From assembly GCA_029959285.1 (NCBI GenBank), contig JASCOE010000017.1, positions 1 to 64,000 of the forward strand: a DNA stretch of 64,000 nucleotides, read 5' to 3'. Of the stretch, positions 1 through 9,681 are shown piece by piece; the stretch's first letter is position 1; each line of letters begins with the position of its first letter. This stretch comes from Flavobacteriaceae bacterium PS02337 (GTDB taxonomy: Bacteria > Bacteroidota > Bacteroidia > Flavobacteriales > Flavobacteriaceae). Under the pieces are notes generated by a model. That model was not told the DNA's origin. It saw nothing but the letters and a program-made list of their open reading frames with translations, and searched no databases. The position numbers and the translations under genes are program-made.

Positions 1-94
1 TACATGGGACATATGGTGCGCAGAAGACGCAATGCGGTGCGCCTCTACAGAAAATCGGTTTTAATTTTGTCCTTATATATATTTATAAAAAATA

Positions 95-125
95 AACCCG
101 ACAGGTTTTAAAAACCTGTCGGGTT
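95..125 (-). terminator. Intrinsic terminator of the DUF4294 gene
   Basis: A perfect 15-bp inverted repeat (arms 95-109 and 111-125, core CCCGACAGG/CCTGTCGGG) lies just past the stop of the minus-strand gene at 146. Read on the minus strand it is followed by a T-rich stretch, as expected of a Rho-independent terminator. The arm sequence resembles hairpins that recur in Flavobacterium intergenic regions. Confidence 0.8.
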
Positions 126-145
126 GTATACTATAATATATAGAA

Positions 146-829
146 TTATTTCTTATTTAATTCATGTGCTCTTTGCTGCCACTTAAGTGATAAGTCATCA
201 TAATCTATTGGAGTTGCTGGTTTCTGATTGACCAACCTGCCTGATTCGAATGCGCGGAGTAAGATTGTTTCAATTAAATAATCTTCGTTTACATCATAAG
301 GTTTGTATTCTGTCTTTAAACTAATATCAAACAAATTTGCGGTTGTGTTAGACACAAAGGCTTTAAATCCGCTTTTTAATGTTTTAATTAGTTCATAAGT
401 AGTAATGCCAGTTTGGCGATTAATTAACTTTACCAAAATTTGCCCTTGTTTTCGCGAAAGCTTTTTTAGTCTTTCTTCAAATTCATTATTAAGGTAGTCT
501 TCTACAATCTTGAAGTATTTCTTTTTCTCGCTTCTTGTTTTTAAACGAGCCATTCCATTATTTAAAGCTGTCAATCGTTCTGATGCCAATTTTGCATACG
601 GATAAACTTTATAAACTCTATTTTGAAGAATCTGAAATTGTTTCAATTCTTCTGCACTCAATTTTTTCTCTTTAGAGATAATAATCTCTGGCAATTGAAT
701 GGTATCATTTAAAATAGAATCCTTTTCTGTTAATATATATCCCATTTGTTCGTTCTCTTTTGGAGTAACTTGGGCACGAGATGAAAAGGAAATAAATAGT
801 ATAAATAAAATAAAGCTGGTTAATCTCAT
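146..829 (-). CDS. DUF4294 domain-containing secreted protein
   Basis: The protein is 227 aa when started at the ATG at 829. That start gives a clean signal peptide (MRLTSFILFILFISFSSRAQ), and a longer frame upstream only adds codons with no signal-like character. The mature part is rich in Lys and Glu, with a predicted helical region (KKYFKIVEDYLNNEFEERL) typical of DUF4294, a Bacteroidota family of unknown function. It is transcribed divergently from the M42 peptidase across an 80-bp gap. The family call is from memory of its sequence pattern. No enzymatic role can be inferred; export to the periplasm is likely. Confidence 0.85.
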   Translation of the reverse strand: MRLTSFILFILFISFSSRAQVTPKENEQMGYILTEKDSILNDTIQLPEIIISKEKKLSAEELKQFQILQNRVYKVYPYAKLASERLTALNNGMARLKTRSEKKKYFKIVEDYLNNEFEERLKKLSRKQGQILVKLINRQTGITTYELIKTLKSGFKAFVSNTTANLFDISLKTEYKPYDVNEDYLIETILLRAFESGRLVNQKPATPIDYDDLSLKWQQRAHELNKK

Positions 830-841
830 CGAATCATAATT

Positions 842-870
842 TAAATGTAAAATTATATATTTATACACAA
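842..870 (-). promoter_or_regulatory. Candidate promoter of the DUF4294 gene
   Basis: On the minus strand TTG (868-870) is followed after 18 nt by TACATTTA (842-849), close to the flavobacterial consensus TTG-N17..23-TAnnTTTG. It ends 12 bp before the chosen ATG at 829. The last base of the -7 box deviates from consensus. Confidence 0.4.
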
Positions 871-909
871 CTCTAATACCAAATTTATATTTTAGCAAAA
901 AAATATTTT

Positions 910-1998
910 ATGAGCACGAAATCTATCTTGAAAGATACTTCTATCGCTTTCTTGGAAAGCTACCTAAATAATGCCTCTCCGACTGGTTATGAAAGTGAAG
1001 GGCAAAAACTTTGGATGAATTATTTAGAGCCTTATGTTGATACATTTATCACTGATACTTACGGAACAGCTGTTGGGGTTATTAATCCTGATGCTCCTTA
1101 TAAAGTTGTCATTGAAGGCCATGCTGACGAAATTTCATGGTATGTAAATTATATTACGGAAGATGGTTTAATATATGTTATTCGAAACGGAGGATCTGAT
1201 CATCAAATTGCGCCTTCAAAAAGAGTAAACATTCATACTAAAAACGGAATTGTGAAGGGTGTTTTCGGTTGGCCCGCCATTCATACACGTTTGAGAGATA
1301 AGGAAGAAATTCCGAAATTGAGTAATATCTTTATTGATTTAGGCTGCGAAAACAAAGAACAAGTTGAAGCATTAGGTGTGCATGTAGGCTGCGTGATTAC
1401 ATATCCTGATGAATTTATGATTTTGAACGAAAATAAATTTGTTTGTCGTGCAATTGATAACAGAATGGGTGGTTTTATGATTGCTGAAGTTGCTCGATTA
1501 TTAAAAGAAAACAATAAAAAACTTCCTTTCGGTTTATACATAGTAAATTCTGTTCAAGAAGAAATTGGTCTTCGCGGTGCTGAAATGATTGCGCATAGAA
1601 TTAAGCCAAATGTTGCTATTGTTACCGATGTTTGCCACGATACTACTACTCCAATGATTGATAAAAAAGTTGAAGGAGATCTTAAAATGGGTAAAGGTCC
1701 TGTTATTGGTTATTCTCCAGCGATTCAAAATAAGCTACGTGATTTTATTGTAAATACTGCCGAAGAGAATAAAATTCCTTTTCAAAGACATGCCACTTCT
1801 CGCGCTACAGGAACTGATACTGATGCTTTTGCTTATAGTAATGGTGGTGTTCCATCGGCTTTGATTTCTCTTCCTTTGCGTTATATGCACACGACTGTAG
1901 AGATGGTTCATAGAGATGATGTTGAAAATGTGATTCAGCTTATTTATGAATCTTTGCTGAAAATTGAAAACAATGAGACTTTTTCTTATTTTAAATAA
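910..1998 (+). CDS. M42 family metallopeptidase (aminopeptidase)
   Basis: This 362-aa protein has the usual M42 glutamyl-aminopeptidase/deblocking aminopeptidase length and motifs. They are GHADE at 70-74 (metal ligand His71, base region), AIDNR at 181-185 (bridging Asp183), VQEEIGLRGA at 215-224 (catalytic and ligand Glu), Asp240, and a C-terminal LPLRYMHTTVE segment with the last His ligand. The family forms dodecameric cytosolic di-zinc or di-cobalt peptidases that trim N-terminal residues of peptides, and no signal peptide is present here. The substrate preference is not visible. It is a single-gene unit divergent from the DUF4294 gene, and an imperfect hairpin follows at 2012-2048. Confidence 0.95.
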   Translation: MSTKSILKDTSIAFLESYLNNASPTGYESEGQKLWMNYLEPYVDTFITDTYGTAVGVINPDAPYKVVIEGHADEISWYVNYITEDGLIYVIRNGGSDHQIAPSKRVNIHTKNGIVKGVFGWPAIHTRLRDKEEIPKLSNIFIDLGCENKEQVEALGVHVGCVITYPDEFMILNENKFVCRAIDNRMGGFMIAEVARLLKENNKKLPFGLYIVNSVQEEIGLRGAEMIAHRIKPNVAIVTDVCHDTTTPMIDKKVEGDLKMGKGPVIGYSPAIQNKLRDFIVNTAEENKIPFQRHATSRATGTDTDAFAYSNGGVPSALISLPLRYMHTTVEMVHRDDVENVIQLIYESLLKIENNETFSYFK

Positions 1999-2011
1999 GA
2001 TGTATCTTTAA

Positions 2012-2048
2012 TGTAAATCCGGTTTGAATTTATCTGACTGGATTTACA
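2012..2048. other. Inverted repeat between the M42 gene and the two-component system
   Basis: Arms TGTAAATCCGGT (2012-2023) and ACTGGATTTACA (2037-2048) pair over 12 bp with one wobble. There is no T-tract on the plus side, so a classical terminator is doubtful. It could be an mRNA 3' stabiliser or an operator for the response-regulator promoter that begins at 2062. Confidence 0.4.
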
Positions 2049-2061
2049 AATAAAAACAAAC

Positions 2062-2742
2062 ATGAAAATATTATTACTCGAAGACGATTTTACTTTATCT
2101 AAAGAAATCTCAGCATTCTTTTCGTCAAAAGAATTCGAGTGTTTTCCTTTTTATGACGGAACTTTTTTACTCAAAAAGTATTTTCCATATGAATATGACT
2201 TAATAATTCTCGATATTAATGTTCCAGGAATAAACGGAATTGAAGTTTGCAAGGGCATTCGAGAAGTCGACAAAAAGACACCTATTATTATGCTGACTGC
2301 TTTTAGCGAAATTGAAGATAAATTATCTTCTTTTGATAGCGGCGCAGATGATTATTTGGTAAAACCTTTTCATTTTGATGAATTGTATGCTCGAGTTCAA
2401 TCATTGCTGAGAAGAAAAGAAGTTCCGCAGCAAATTGAAAACAAAATACTAATTAAGGATTTAGAGATTTTTGAGGATGAAATGAAAGTTTTTAGATCTG
2501 GTGAAGAAATTAAACTTACTCCAAAAGAATTTAAACTGATTCTTATTCTCGCACACGCGAAAGGAAAAGTTTTGTCTAAACAATTTATTGCCGAAAAACT
2601 CTGGGATTATCATATCGAAACCAATCAGAATACTATTGAAGTTTATATCAACTTTTTAAGAAAAAAAATAGATAAAGATCATGAAACCAAACTTATTCGT
2701 ACCAAAGTCGGTTACGGATATTATTTAAGCGATCAAGAATGA
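2062..2742 (+). CDS. OmpR/PhoB-family response regulator
   Basis: The protein is 226 aa. The receiver domain (1-115) has acidic residues D8 and D9, phospho-acceptor D51 (LIILDINVPG), T79 and K101 (DDYLVKPF). The C-terminal winged helix (about 130-224) contains the LTPKEFKLILIL and RTKVGYGYYL segments. It overlaps the kinase gene by four bases (ATGA), so the pair is translationally coupled. Efflux genes follow in the same direction, as in Cus/Czc-type loci, so the likely role is metal-responsive activation of the pump at 4185-9633. That link is inferred from position and from the phased repeats at 4103-4145; the metal is unknown. Confidence 0.93.
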   Translation: MKILLLEDDFTLSKEISAFFSSKEFECFPFYDGTFLLKKYFPYEYDLIILDINVPGINGIEVCKGIREVDKKTPIIMLTAFSEIEDKLSSFDSGADDYLVKPFHFDELYARVQSLLRRKEVPQQIENKILIKDLEIFEDEMKVFRSGEEIKLTPKEFKLILILAHAKGKVLSKQFIAEKLWDYHIETNQNTIEVYINFLRKKIDKDHETKLIRTKVGYGYYLSDQE

Positions 2743-4100
2743 CATTAAAAAATCGAATATCACTTTTAGTCAGTTTACTGTTTACCATCCTTTTTGGGTT
2801 GGCATCTACGGTGATATTCGTTTTATATTCAAATTACAGAAAAGAAGAATTTCGCGATCGTTTAGAAATCAAAGCTTTATCTAACATTAAATTGTTGGTA
2901 AATGTAAAACAAGTTGATAATCAACTTTTAAAAATAATTGATCAAAACTCTATCAATAAATTATACGATGAAAAGACTTTAGTTTTTGATTCTAATTATA
3001 AACTCATTTACAGCAGTATCGACGATGCTAAAATTAATTGGTCTATTGATGACTTAAAATACTTAAAGAAAAACAAAACGTTTTTTAAACAACAAGGAGA
3101 TTACGAAGTCTACGGTGTTTTCTACGACACAAATGACAAAGATTTTTATGCTTTGATATCGGCTACGGATGATTATGGTAAAAAGAAATTACTTTTTTTA
3201 CGATATACTTTAATTGTATCTTATATCTTTTTTACTTGTTTATGTTGGGTTATTACTTCATTTACCGTTAGAAAATTGATGAATCCGCTGAATGCTTTTC
3301 ATCAAAAAATAAAAAATATAAACGAAAATAATCTCGACACCCGAATTGAATCCAAAAGCAGTAAAAATGAAATTGATCTAATTGCAGATGAGTTTAATTT
3401 TATGATGGATCGAATTGAGGTTTCGTACCAAAAACAAAAAGAATTTACAGCACACGCTTCTCACGAGTTAAGAACGCCGCTTTCGCGAATGACTTCGCAA
3501 ATTGAAAATGCAGTTTCTGATCCTGATATTCAACCAAAAAACAAATCTTTCTTGAATGGCATATTAGAAGATGTCAATCATTTAAGTGAACTAATTCATT
3601 CTCTTCTTATTCTTTCTAAAATTGACAATAAGAAAACTGAAACTCATGAAACACAACGTATTGATGAAATTTTATTTTCTTCAATCGAAAAAATAAATAA
3701 ATCTTTCCCTGATTTTGTCATTCTTTTTGAAATCGAAGAAAGCGATGATCTTGATACTGCTTTAGAAGTACAAGGGAATAAAAATCTTTTAGAAATCGCT
3801 TTAACGAATGTTCTAAAAAATGCTTGTGTTTACTCTGATAATAAACAAGCTAAGGTAAAAATAAGTACTGATCATTATCATTTAATTGTATCCGTTTCAA
3901 ATACTGGAAATACTTTAAGTGAAGAAGAACAAAAAAATCTTTTTCAGCCTTTCATGCGTGGACAAAATGCTAAAGGAACTTCAGGTTTTGGACTTGGTTT
4001 AAGAATTGTCCAAAGGATATTAACCTTGCATAAAGCAAACATAACTTACTCGATCCCAAATATTAACACGAATTTATTTCAGTTATTTTTTAATTTGTAA
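2739..4100 (+). CDS. Sensor histidine kinase (efflux-linked)
   Basis: A 453-aa membrane kinase. TM1 lies at about 8-30, followed by a periplasmic sensor of about 130 residues, TM2 at about 158-180 and a HAMP linker (FTVRKLMNPLNAF onwards). The H-box HASHELRTP has the phospho-acceptor His at 242. The HATPase_c domain has the N-box (NVLKNACVYSD) and G-box (GFGLGLRIVQRI). It pairs with the overlapping OmpR-type regulator. No metal-binding cluster is obvious in the sensor domain, so the ligand is open. The location between regulator and efflux pump suggests a CusS/CzcS-like role. Confidence 0.93.
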   Translation: MTLKNRISLLVSLLFTILFGLASTVIFVLYSNYRKEEFRDRLEIKALSNIKLLVNVKQVDNQLLKIIDQNSINKLYDEKTLVFDSNYKLIYSSIDDAKINWSIDDLKYLKKNKTFFKQQGDYEVYGVFYDTNDKDFYALISATDDYGKKKLLFLRYTLIVSYIFFTCLCWVITSFTVRKLMNPLNAFHQKIKNINENNLDTRIESKSSKNEIDLIADEFNFMMDRIEVSYQKQKEFTAHASHELRTPLSRMTSQIENAVSDPDIQPKNKSFLNGILEDVNHLSELIHSLLILSKIDNKKTETHETQRIDEILFSSIEKINKSFPDFVILFEIEESDDLDTALEVQGNKNLLEIALTNVLKNACVYSDNKQAKVKISTDHYHLIVSVSNTGNTLSEEEQKNLFQPFMRGQNAKGTSGFGLGLRIVQRILTLHKANITYSIPNINTNLFQLFFNL

Positions 4101-4102
4101 AC

Positions 4103-4164
4103 TTTTTTAAGCTATTTTTAAGGTAGATTTTAAGGTCTCTTAAAGCCTGTTGATAGCATATTTG
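4103..4164 (+). promoter_or_regulatory. Phased direct repeats and -7 box before the efflux operon
   Basis: Three copies of a TTTTTAAG-like unit end at 4111, 4122 and 4134, with a degenerate fourth (CTTAAAG) ending at 4145, so the period is 11-12 bp. OmpR/PhoB-family regulators typically bind direct repeats spaced about one helical turn. A -7-like box CATATTTG (4157-4164) follows, 20 bp before the start codon at 4185. The array is the natural binding site for the regulator at 2062-2742; this is inferred. Confidence 0.5.
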
Positions 4165-4184
4165 TACAAATTAAAAATGATACA

Positions 4185-5432
4185 ATGAAAAAGTTATTCG
4201 CACTGCTGTTATTTGCACTTCTCAATCAAGCTGCAATAGCTCAAAAAACAGTCACTCTTCAAGACTGTGAAACTCAATTTTTAAAGAAGAATCTATTTTT
4301 ATTGGCCTCTCAATACAACATTGATGCCTCAAAAGCCCTAACCATTCAGGCGCGTATTTGGGACAATCCCACAATTTCGGCAGAATTAAATGCGTATAAT
4401 CCTGAACGAGATAAGTATTTTGATATTGGTAAAGAAGGTCAGAAAGTCTTTGCGATTGAACAGCTTATTTATCTTGGCGGAAAAAAAAGAAATGAAGTAA
4501 AACTTGCTCAAGCAAACGAAAAATTAGCAGAACTTCAGTTTAATGATTTGCTGCGAACTCTAAAATTTCAATTGCGTAAAAGTTTTTACACCGTTTACTA
4601 CAATTCCAAAAATCTTGAAAACACCGACAAGCAGTTGGCTCATATCGAGAATCTTATCAATTCGTATTCTATTCAGGCACAAAAAGGAAATATTCCGCTT
4701 AAAGATGTTGTTCGTCTACAATCATTGTATCTTAATTTTAAAAATGAACGACTGGAAGTAATAAACGATAATATTGAAGAACAGGCAAATTTGAAACTTC
4801 TAATGAATGAAACAGAAAATGTAATTCCAGAAGTTAGCAAAGATGATTCTAATAAATATTTAAAAGTTATTTATTTTGATCTTAAAGGTTTTGAAGAGCA
4901 AGCAATTGCAAATCGTCCAGATTATTTAGCCAAACAAAAAGAAATTGATGCCAATGAATTGAATGTGAAATGGCAAAAATCACTTTCTGTTCCAGATATA
5001 ACTGTAGGAGCAAATTACGATCAGAGAAGTGGAGCGTTTAATAGAGAAGCAAATGTTAATGTTGCCATTCCGTTGCCACTTTGGAACAAAAACAAAGGAA
5101 ACATCAAATATGCTCAAACTATTTTAGAGCAATCTAAGGTTGAAAAACAAAATTTCGAATTGCAACTTCAAACAGAAATTACTTCTGCATGGACGAAATG
5201 GGATGAATCTAGACAAAATTATTCTGTAATTAAACCCACTGTAAATTCTGATTTTGAAGCAGTTTATAACGGAATGCTGACCAATTTTCAAAAACGAAAT
5301 GTTAGTCTTTTAGAATTTACAGATTTTATGGAAAGCTACAATCAAGCGATAATTCAGCTAAACGAATTGAAGAAAAAAGTAGTAATAGCTGGTGAAGAAT
5401 TAAATAGTACCATTAACAAAGATTTATTTTAA
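4185..5432 (+). CDS. TolC/CzcC-family outer-membrane efflux protein
   Basis: A 415-aa protein with a signal peptide (MKKLFALLLFALLNQAAIAQ) and two long alpha-helical halves of OEP type, as in CzcC and CusC. Examples are the N-terminal LTIQARIWDNPTISAELNAY region and the C-terminal helix around WTKWDESRQNYSVI. It would form the trimeric outer-membrane exit duct of the tripartite pump encoded with the adaptor 13 bp downstream and the RND protein. It lacks an N-terminal lipobox Cys. Regulation is probably through the repeats directly upstream. Confidence 0.9.
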   Translation: MKKLFALLLFALLNQAAIAQKTVTLQDCETQFLKKNLFLLASQYNIDASKALTIQARIWDNPTISAELNAYNPERDKYFDIGKEGQKVFAIEQLIYLGGKKRNEVKLAQANEKLAELQFNDLLRTLKFQLRKSFYTVYYNSKNLENTDKQLAHIENLINSYSIQAQKGNIPLKDVVRLQSLYLNFKNERLEVINDNIEEQANLKLLMNETENVIPEVSKDDSNKYLKVIYFDLKGFEEQAIANRPDYLAKQKEIDANELNVKWQKSLSVPDITVGANYDQRSGAFNREANVNVAIPLPLWNKNKGNIKYAQTILEQSKVEKQNFELQLQTEITSAWTKWDESRQNYSVIKPTVNSDFEAVYNGMLTNFQKRNVSLLEFTDFMESYNQAIIQLNELKKKVVIAGEELNSTINKDLF

Positions 5433-5445
5433 AAAAATTATAGAA

Positions 5446-6531
5446 ATGAAACATATATTATTCTTAGGAATCGCAATTGTAAGCCTATCTCTGACAAGCT
5501 GCAAAAAAGAAGTTGAAAATCCTGAAACAAATACTTCTTTTGTTTTAAGTAACGATATGCTAAAAACTACCACAACAGCAAACGCAGAAATGCAACCGCT
5601 AAAAAATGAGTTAAGTTTTTACGGAAAAATTACAGCAGACAACAATAAAATGATTGACGTATATCCGTTAGTGGGCGGAAATGTAATGAAAGTAAATGTC
5701 GAACTTGGCGATTACGTTAAAAAAGGACAAGTTCTAGCAACCATAAAAAGTACCGATGTTGCTGATTTTGAAAAACAATCAATTGATGCAAAAAGTGATT
5801 TATTGGTCGCAAAAAACAATTTAAAAGTTGCCCAAGAATTATTTGATGGAAAATTAAATTCTGAAAGCGATGTTCTTCAAGCAAAATCTGAGGTTAATAA
5901 AGCACAATCTCAATTGAGTAAAATTCAAGAAACGTACAAAATCTATAATATTAAAGCAGGTTCAATCTACGAAGTAACGGCGCCAATTAGTGGTTTTATT
6001 ATTCAAAAAAGCATTAATCAAGATATGCTTTTGCGTAATGACCGTTCTGAAAATATTTTTGACATTGCAGAAATCAGCGAAGTTTGGGCAATGGCTAATA
6101 TTAATGAAATTGATATTAACAAAGTAAAACTAGGAACTGCCGCCGCAGTAACCACCTTGAGTTATCCTGATAAAACTTTTAATGGTAAAGTAGATAAAAT
6201 CTACAATGTTATTGATCCTGAAACAAAAGCGATGCAGGCAAGAATTAAATTGAACAATCCTGACTATTTGCTTAAACCAGACATGAACGCCAATATTAAA
6301 TTGTCTTTTAATGAAAATCAAACTATGATAGCCGTACCAAGTAAAGCAATTGTGTTTGATAAAAGTAAAAACTTTGTTGTGGTATTTAAAGACCGTAATA
6401 ATATAGAAACCAGACAAGTTGAAGTCTACCGAGTTGTTGGAGACGTAACTTATATCTCAAGCGGATTAAAAGAAAACGAAAAAGTAATCACAAACAATCA
6501 GCTGTTTATTTATGGTGCTTTAAATAATTAA
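5446..6531 (+). CDS. Periplasmic adaptor (membrane fusion protein), CzcB/CusB-like
   Basis: A 361-aa lipoprotein: the signal MKHILFLGIAIVSLSLTSCK ends in lipobox Cys19. The lipoyl/barrel-sandwich half-motifs are GGNVMKVNVELGDYVKKGQVLA near 73-95 and the later segment APISGFIIQKSINQ. They flank a coiled-coil hairpin (about 100-155), and a beta-barrel and membrane-proximal domain complete the protein. It links the RND pump three bases downstream to the outer-membrane channel upstream. No N-terminal His/Met-rich metal-binding extension is seen, so metal specificity cannot be read from it. Confidence 0.92.
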   Translation: MKHILFLGIAIVSLSLTSCKKEVENPETNTSFVLSNDMLKTTTTANAEMQPLKNELSFYGKITADNNKMIDVYPLVGGNVMKVNVELGDYVKKGQVLATIKSTDVADFEKQSIDAKSDLLVAKNNLKVAQELFDGKLNSESDVLQAKSEVNKAQSQLSKIQETYKIYNIKAGSIYEVTAPISGFIIQKSINQDMLLRNDRSENIFDIAEISEVWAMANINEIDINKVKLGTAAAVTTLSYPDKTFNGKVDKIYNVIDPETKAMQARIKLNNPDYLLKPDMNANIKLSFNENQTMIAVPSKAIVFDKSKNFVVVFKDRNNIETRQVEVYRVVGDVTYISSGLKENEKVITNNQLFIYGALNN

Positions 6532-6534
6532 GAC

Positions 6535-9500
6535 ATGAACAAATTCATAAAAAATATCATTGCTTTTTCTTTAAAGAATAAAGCATTTACCTTCTTTTGG
6601 GTTGGATTATTGGCTGTTGCAGGATTTATTTCTTTCAAGAATATGCCTATTGACGCTTTTCCAGACGTTACCAATACACAGATTATTATTATCACTCAGT
6701 GGAACGGTAAAAGTGCCGAAGAAGTAGAGCGTTTTGTAACCTCTCCTATTGAAATTTCGATGAACTCTGTTCAGAAAAAAACGAGTGTTCGAAGCATTAC
6801 TATGTTTGGTTTATCAGTGATCAAAATCATTTTTGATGATGGCGTTGATGATACATTTGCCCGTTTTCAGGTAAACAATTTACTTAAAAATGTTTCACTT
6901 CCAGATGATGTAGAACCAGATGTTCAGCCGCCTTACGGACCAACAGGCGAAATTTTCAGATACATTGTAAAAAGCGACAGCAGAGATAGTAGAGAATTAT
7001 TGACTTACCAAAATTGGGTAATTGACAAACAATTGCGTTCTCTTCCAGGTGTTGCAGATTTAAATGTTTTTGGAGGTCAGACTAAAACTTATGAAGTTGG
7101 AGTTGACCCAATTAAATTAGCAAAATATAATATTACACCTTTACAGGTTTACAATGCCGTAAACGCCGGAAACTTAAATGTTGGTGGTGATGTTATTGAG
7201 AAAAATGGGCAAGCTTTTGTTGTTCGTGGTGTTGGTTTATTAAAGTCTAAAGAAGATATTGGAAATATTATTGTAGACGATGCAGCAGGAAATCCAATTT
7301 TGGTTAAAAATCTAGCCGAAGTTTACGAAAGTTCAATGCCAAGAGTTGGACAAACAGGTTTAGGAAATAATGACGATGCCGTAGAAGGAATTGTTGTAAT
7401 GCGAAAGGGAGAAAATCCACAGGAAACTTTGGCTTTAATTAAAGCAAAAATTCAAGACTTAAATGATAATGTTCTTCCGAAAGATATTAAAATAGAGACT
7501 TTTTACGACCGTGATAATTTGATGAATTTCACGACCGAAACCGTAATGCACAATTTATTTGAAGGTATTATTCTGGTTACAGTCGTAGTATTTCTTTTTA
7601 TGGCCGATTGGAGAACAACTTTTACGGTATCGATTGTAATTCCGCTTTCCTTATTATTTGCTTTTTTATGCTTGAAAATGATGGGAATGAGCGCCAACTT
7701 ATTGAGTTTAGGTGCTGTCGATTTCGGAATTATCATTGATGGAGCCGTCGTAATGGTCGAAGGATTATTTGTCGTCTTAGATCACCGAGCGCATCAATTG
7801 GGAATGGAAAAATTTAATAAAATTGCCAAAGGAAGCTTAATCAAGAAAACAGGAACAGAAATGGGTAAAGCCATCTTTTTCTCAAAATTGATTATTATTA
7901 CAGCTTTACTTCCTATTTTCTCATTCCAGAAAGTAGAAGGAAAAATGTTCTCTCCTCTAGCCTTTACTTTAGGTTTTGCGTTACTTGGAGCATTAATTTT
8001 TACTTTGACTTTAGTTCCAGTTCTTTCTCATATTTTATTGAATAAAAATGTAAAAGAAAAACATAATCCGTTTGTGAATTTTTGGGACAGAATTGTTTCT
8101 AAAGGATTTGCGTGGACATTTAAACACAAAATTCAAACTTTAATCGCTTCTACAGGATTATTGGCAGCAGTTTTCTTTTCTGCTGGTTTCCTAGGAACAG
8201 AATTTTTACCGCAATTAAATGAAGGAGCGCTTTGGGTAACGGCAGAATTACCAATGAGTACTTCGCTTCCCGAAAGTGTTAAGACGGCAGCAATGATTAG
8301 AAAAGACTTAGAAACCTTTCCTGAAGTGAAAAAAGTGTTGTCTCAAACTGGTCGTAGTAACGATGGAACAGATCCAAACGGTTTTGGATTCATCCAGCTT
8401 CAGGTTGATTTATTACCAAAAGCAGAATGGAAACGTAAGATTTCAATGGATGAATTAATCAATGAAATGGATAATAAATTGAAAGTTCATCAAGGAATTA
8501 CTTATAATTATTCGCAACCCGTAATTGATAACGTTGCAGAATCTGTTGCTGGATTTAAAGCTTCAAATGCGGTAAAAATTTATGGTGATGATTTAAATAA
8601 ACTAGATCAGCTTGCTAATGAAGTTTTAGCTCAAATTAAAGATATTCCAGGTATAAAAGATGCAGGAATTCTGCGAAATGTAGGTCAACCAGAAATTAGT
8701 GTAATCTTAGATCGTGAAAAAATGGCCGCTTACGGCGTAACATTAAGCGATGCACAAGCGGTTTTAGAATTGGCTTTTGGAGGAAAAACAGCAACTGAGA
8801 AATATGAAGATGAAAAGAAATTTGATGTTCGTGTTCGTTTTTCTAAAGAATACAGAAAAGATGAAAAAGATTTAGAAGAAATTAAAGTGCCAACAATTAG
8901 CGGTGTAAAAATTCCTTTAAAAGAAATCTGCGACATTAAAACAATTACTGGTCCGGCATTCATTTATAGAGATAACACAAAACGTTTCATTGGAGTAAAA
9001 TTCTCTGTTCGTGATCGAGATTTAGGAAGTACAATTGCCGAAGCACAAGCAAAAGTAAATAAATTGAAACTTCCTTCTGGATATACAACAGGTTGGACTG
9101 GTGAATTTGAAAATCAAGTTCGTGCAAGTGCGCGTTTGGCTCAAGTTGTGCCAATCAGTTTAATTGGAATTTTTGTTCTTTTATTTATTTTATTTGGAAA
9201 CTTTAAAGATTCTCTTCTTGTTTTAGCCAATGTTCCATTTGCTATTATTGGTGGAATTATCGCGCTGCATCTTACTGGAATGAATTTTGGAATCTCAGCT
9301 GGAGTTGGTTTTATTGCTCTTTTAGGAATTTGTATTCAAAACGGAGTTATTCTGATATCCGAATTCCATCATAATTTAAAGGCCAAGTTTACGCTCGAAG
9401 AGTCTATTTTTATGGGAGTTAAAGCAAGAACAAGAGCTGTAGTAATGACTGCTTTAATGGCTTCTATCGGATTAATGCCAGCAGCAATTTCTACAGGAAT

Positions 9501-9633
9501 TGGTTCAGAATCTCAAAAACCTCTTGCAATAGTAATTATTGGAGGTTTAATAACAGCAACTGTTTTGACATTATTGGTATTCCCGATTCTATTTTGGGTA
9601 TTCAATCGTAAAAAACATGTGCCAATCGAATAG
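6535..9633 (+). CDS. Heavy-metal efflux RND transporter, CzcA/CnrA-like
   Basis: A 1032-aa inner-membrane proton antiporter of normal HME-RND length. It begins with the N-terminal TM1 and the FKNMPIDAFPDVTN segment, has two large periplasmic loops, and ends with a C-terminal TM bundle (FILFGNFKDSLLVLANVPF). The TM4 proton-relay motif DFGIIIDGAVVMVE contains D396, D402 and E409. These have the same spacing as D402/D408/E415 of CzcA, which favours divalent cations (Zn, Co, Ni, Cd) over the Cu/Ag type. It is the last gene of the regulator-kinase-channel-adaptor-pump unit, and a terminator follows at 9682. Confidence 0.95.
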   Translation: MNKFIKNIIAFSLKNKAFTFFWVGLLAVAGFISFKNMPIDAFPDVTNTQIIIITQWNGKSAEEVERFVTSPIEISMNSVQKKTSVRSITMFGLSVIKIIFDDGVDDTFARFQVNNLLKNVSLPDDVEPDVQPPYGPTGEIFRYIVKSDSRDSRELLTYQNWVIDKQLRSLPGVADLNVFGGQTKTYEVGVDPIKLAKYNITPLQVYNAVNAGNLNVGGDVIEKNGQAFVVRGVGLLKSKEDIGNIIVDDAAGNPILVKNLAEVYESSMPRVGQTGLGNNDDAVEGIVVMRKGENPQETLALIKAKIQDLNDNVLPKDIKIETFYDRDNLMNFTTETVMHNLFEGIILVTVVVFLFMADWRTTFTVSIVIPLSLLFAFLCLKMMGMSANLLSLGAVDFGIIIDGAVVMVEGLFVVLDHRAHQLGMEKFNKIAKGSLIKKTGTEMGKAIFFSKLIIITALLPIFSFQKVEGKMFSPLAFTLGFALLGALIFTLTLVPVLSHILLNKNVKEKHNPFVNFWDRIVSKGFAWTFKHKIQTLIASTGLLAAVFFSAGFLGTEFLPQLNEGALWVTAELPMSTSLPESVKTAAMIRKDLETFPEVKKVLSQTGRSNDGTDPNGFGFIQLQVDLLPKAEWKRKISMDELINEMDNKLKVHQGITYNYSQPVIDNVAESVAGFKASNAVKIYGDDLNKLDQLANEVLAQIKDIPGIKDAGILRNVGQPEISVILDREKMAAYGVTLSDAQAVLELAFGGKTATEKYEDEKKFDVRVRFSKEYRKDEKDLEEIKVPTISGVKIPLKEICDIKTITGPAFIYRDNTKRFIGVKFSVRDRDLGSTIAEAQAKVNKLKLPSGYTTGWTGEFENQVRASARLAQVVPISLIGIFVLLFILFGNFKDSLLVLANVPFAIIGGIIALHLTGMNFGISAGVGFIALLGICIQNGVILISEFHHNLKAKFTLEESIFMGVKARTRAVVMTALMASIGLMPAAISTGIGSESQKPLAIVIIGGLITATVLTLLVFPILFWVFNRKKHVPIE

Positions 9634-9681
9634 TAATTTATTTTTTTAGATTTTTAAATCAATTGTTGGGTTTAAAAGCGA

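Noticed and set aside
1-60. GC-richer stretch with GGTGCGC repeated twice at the window start
   Set aside because: It resembles a piece of a dispersed repeat, but the rest lies outside the window and no structure can be closed.
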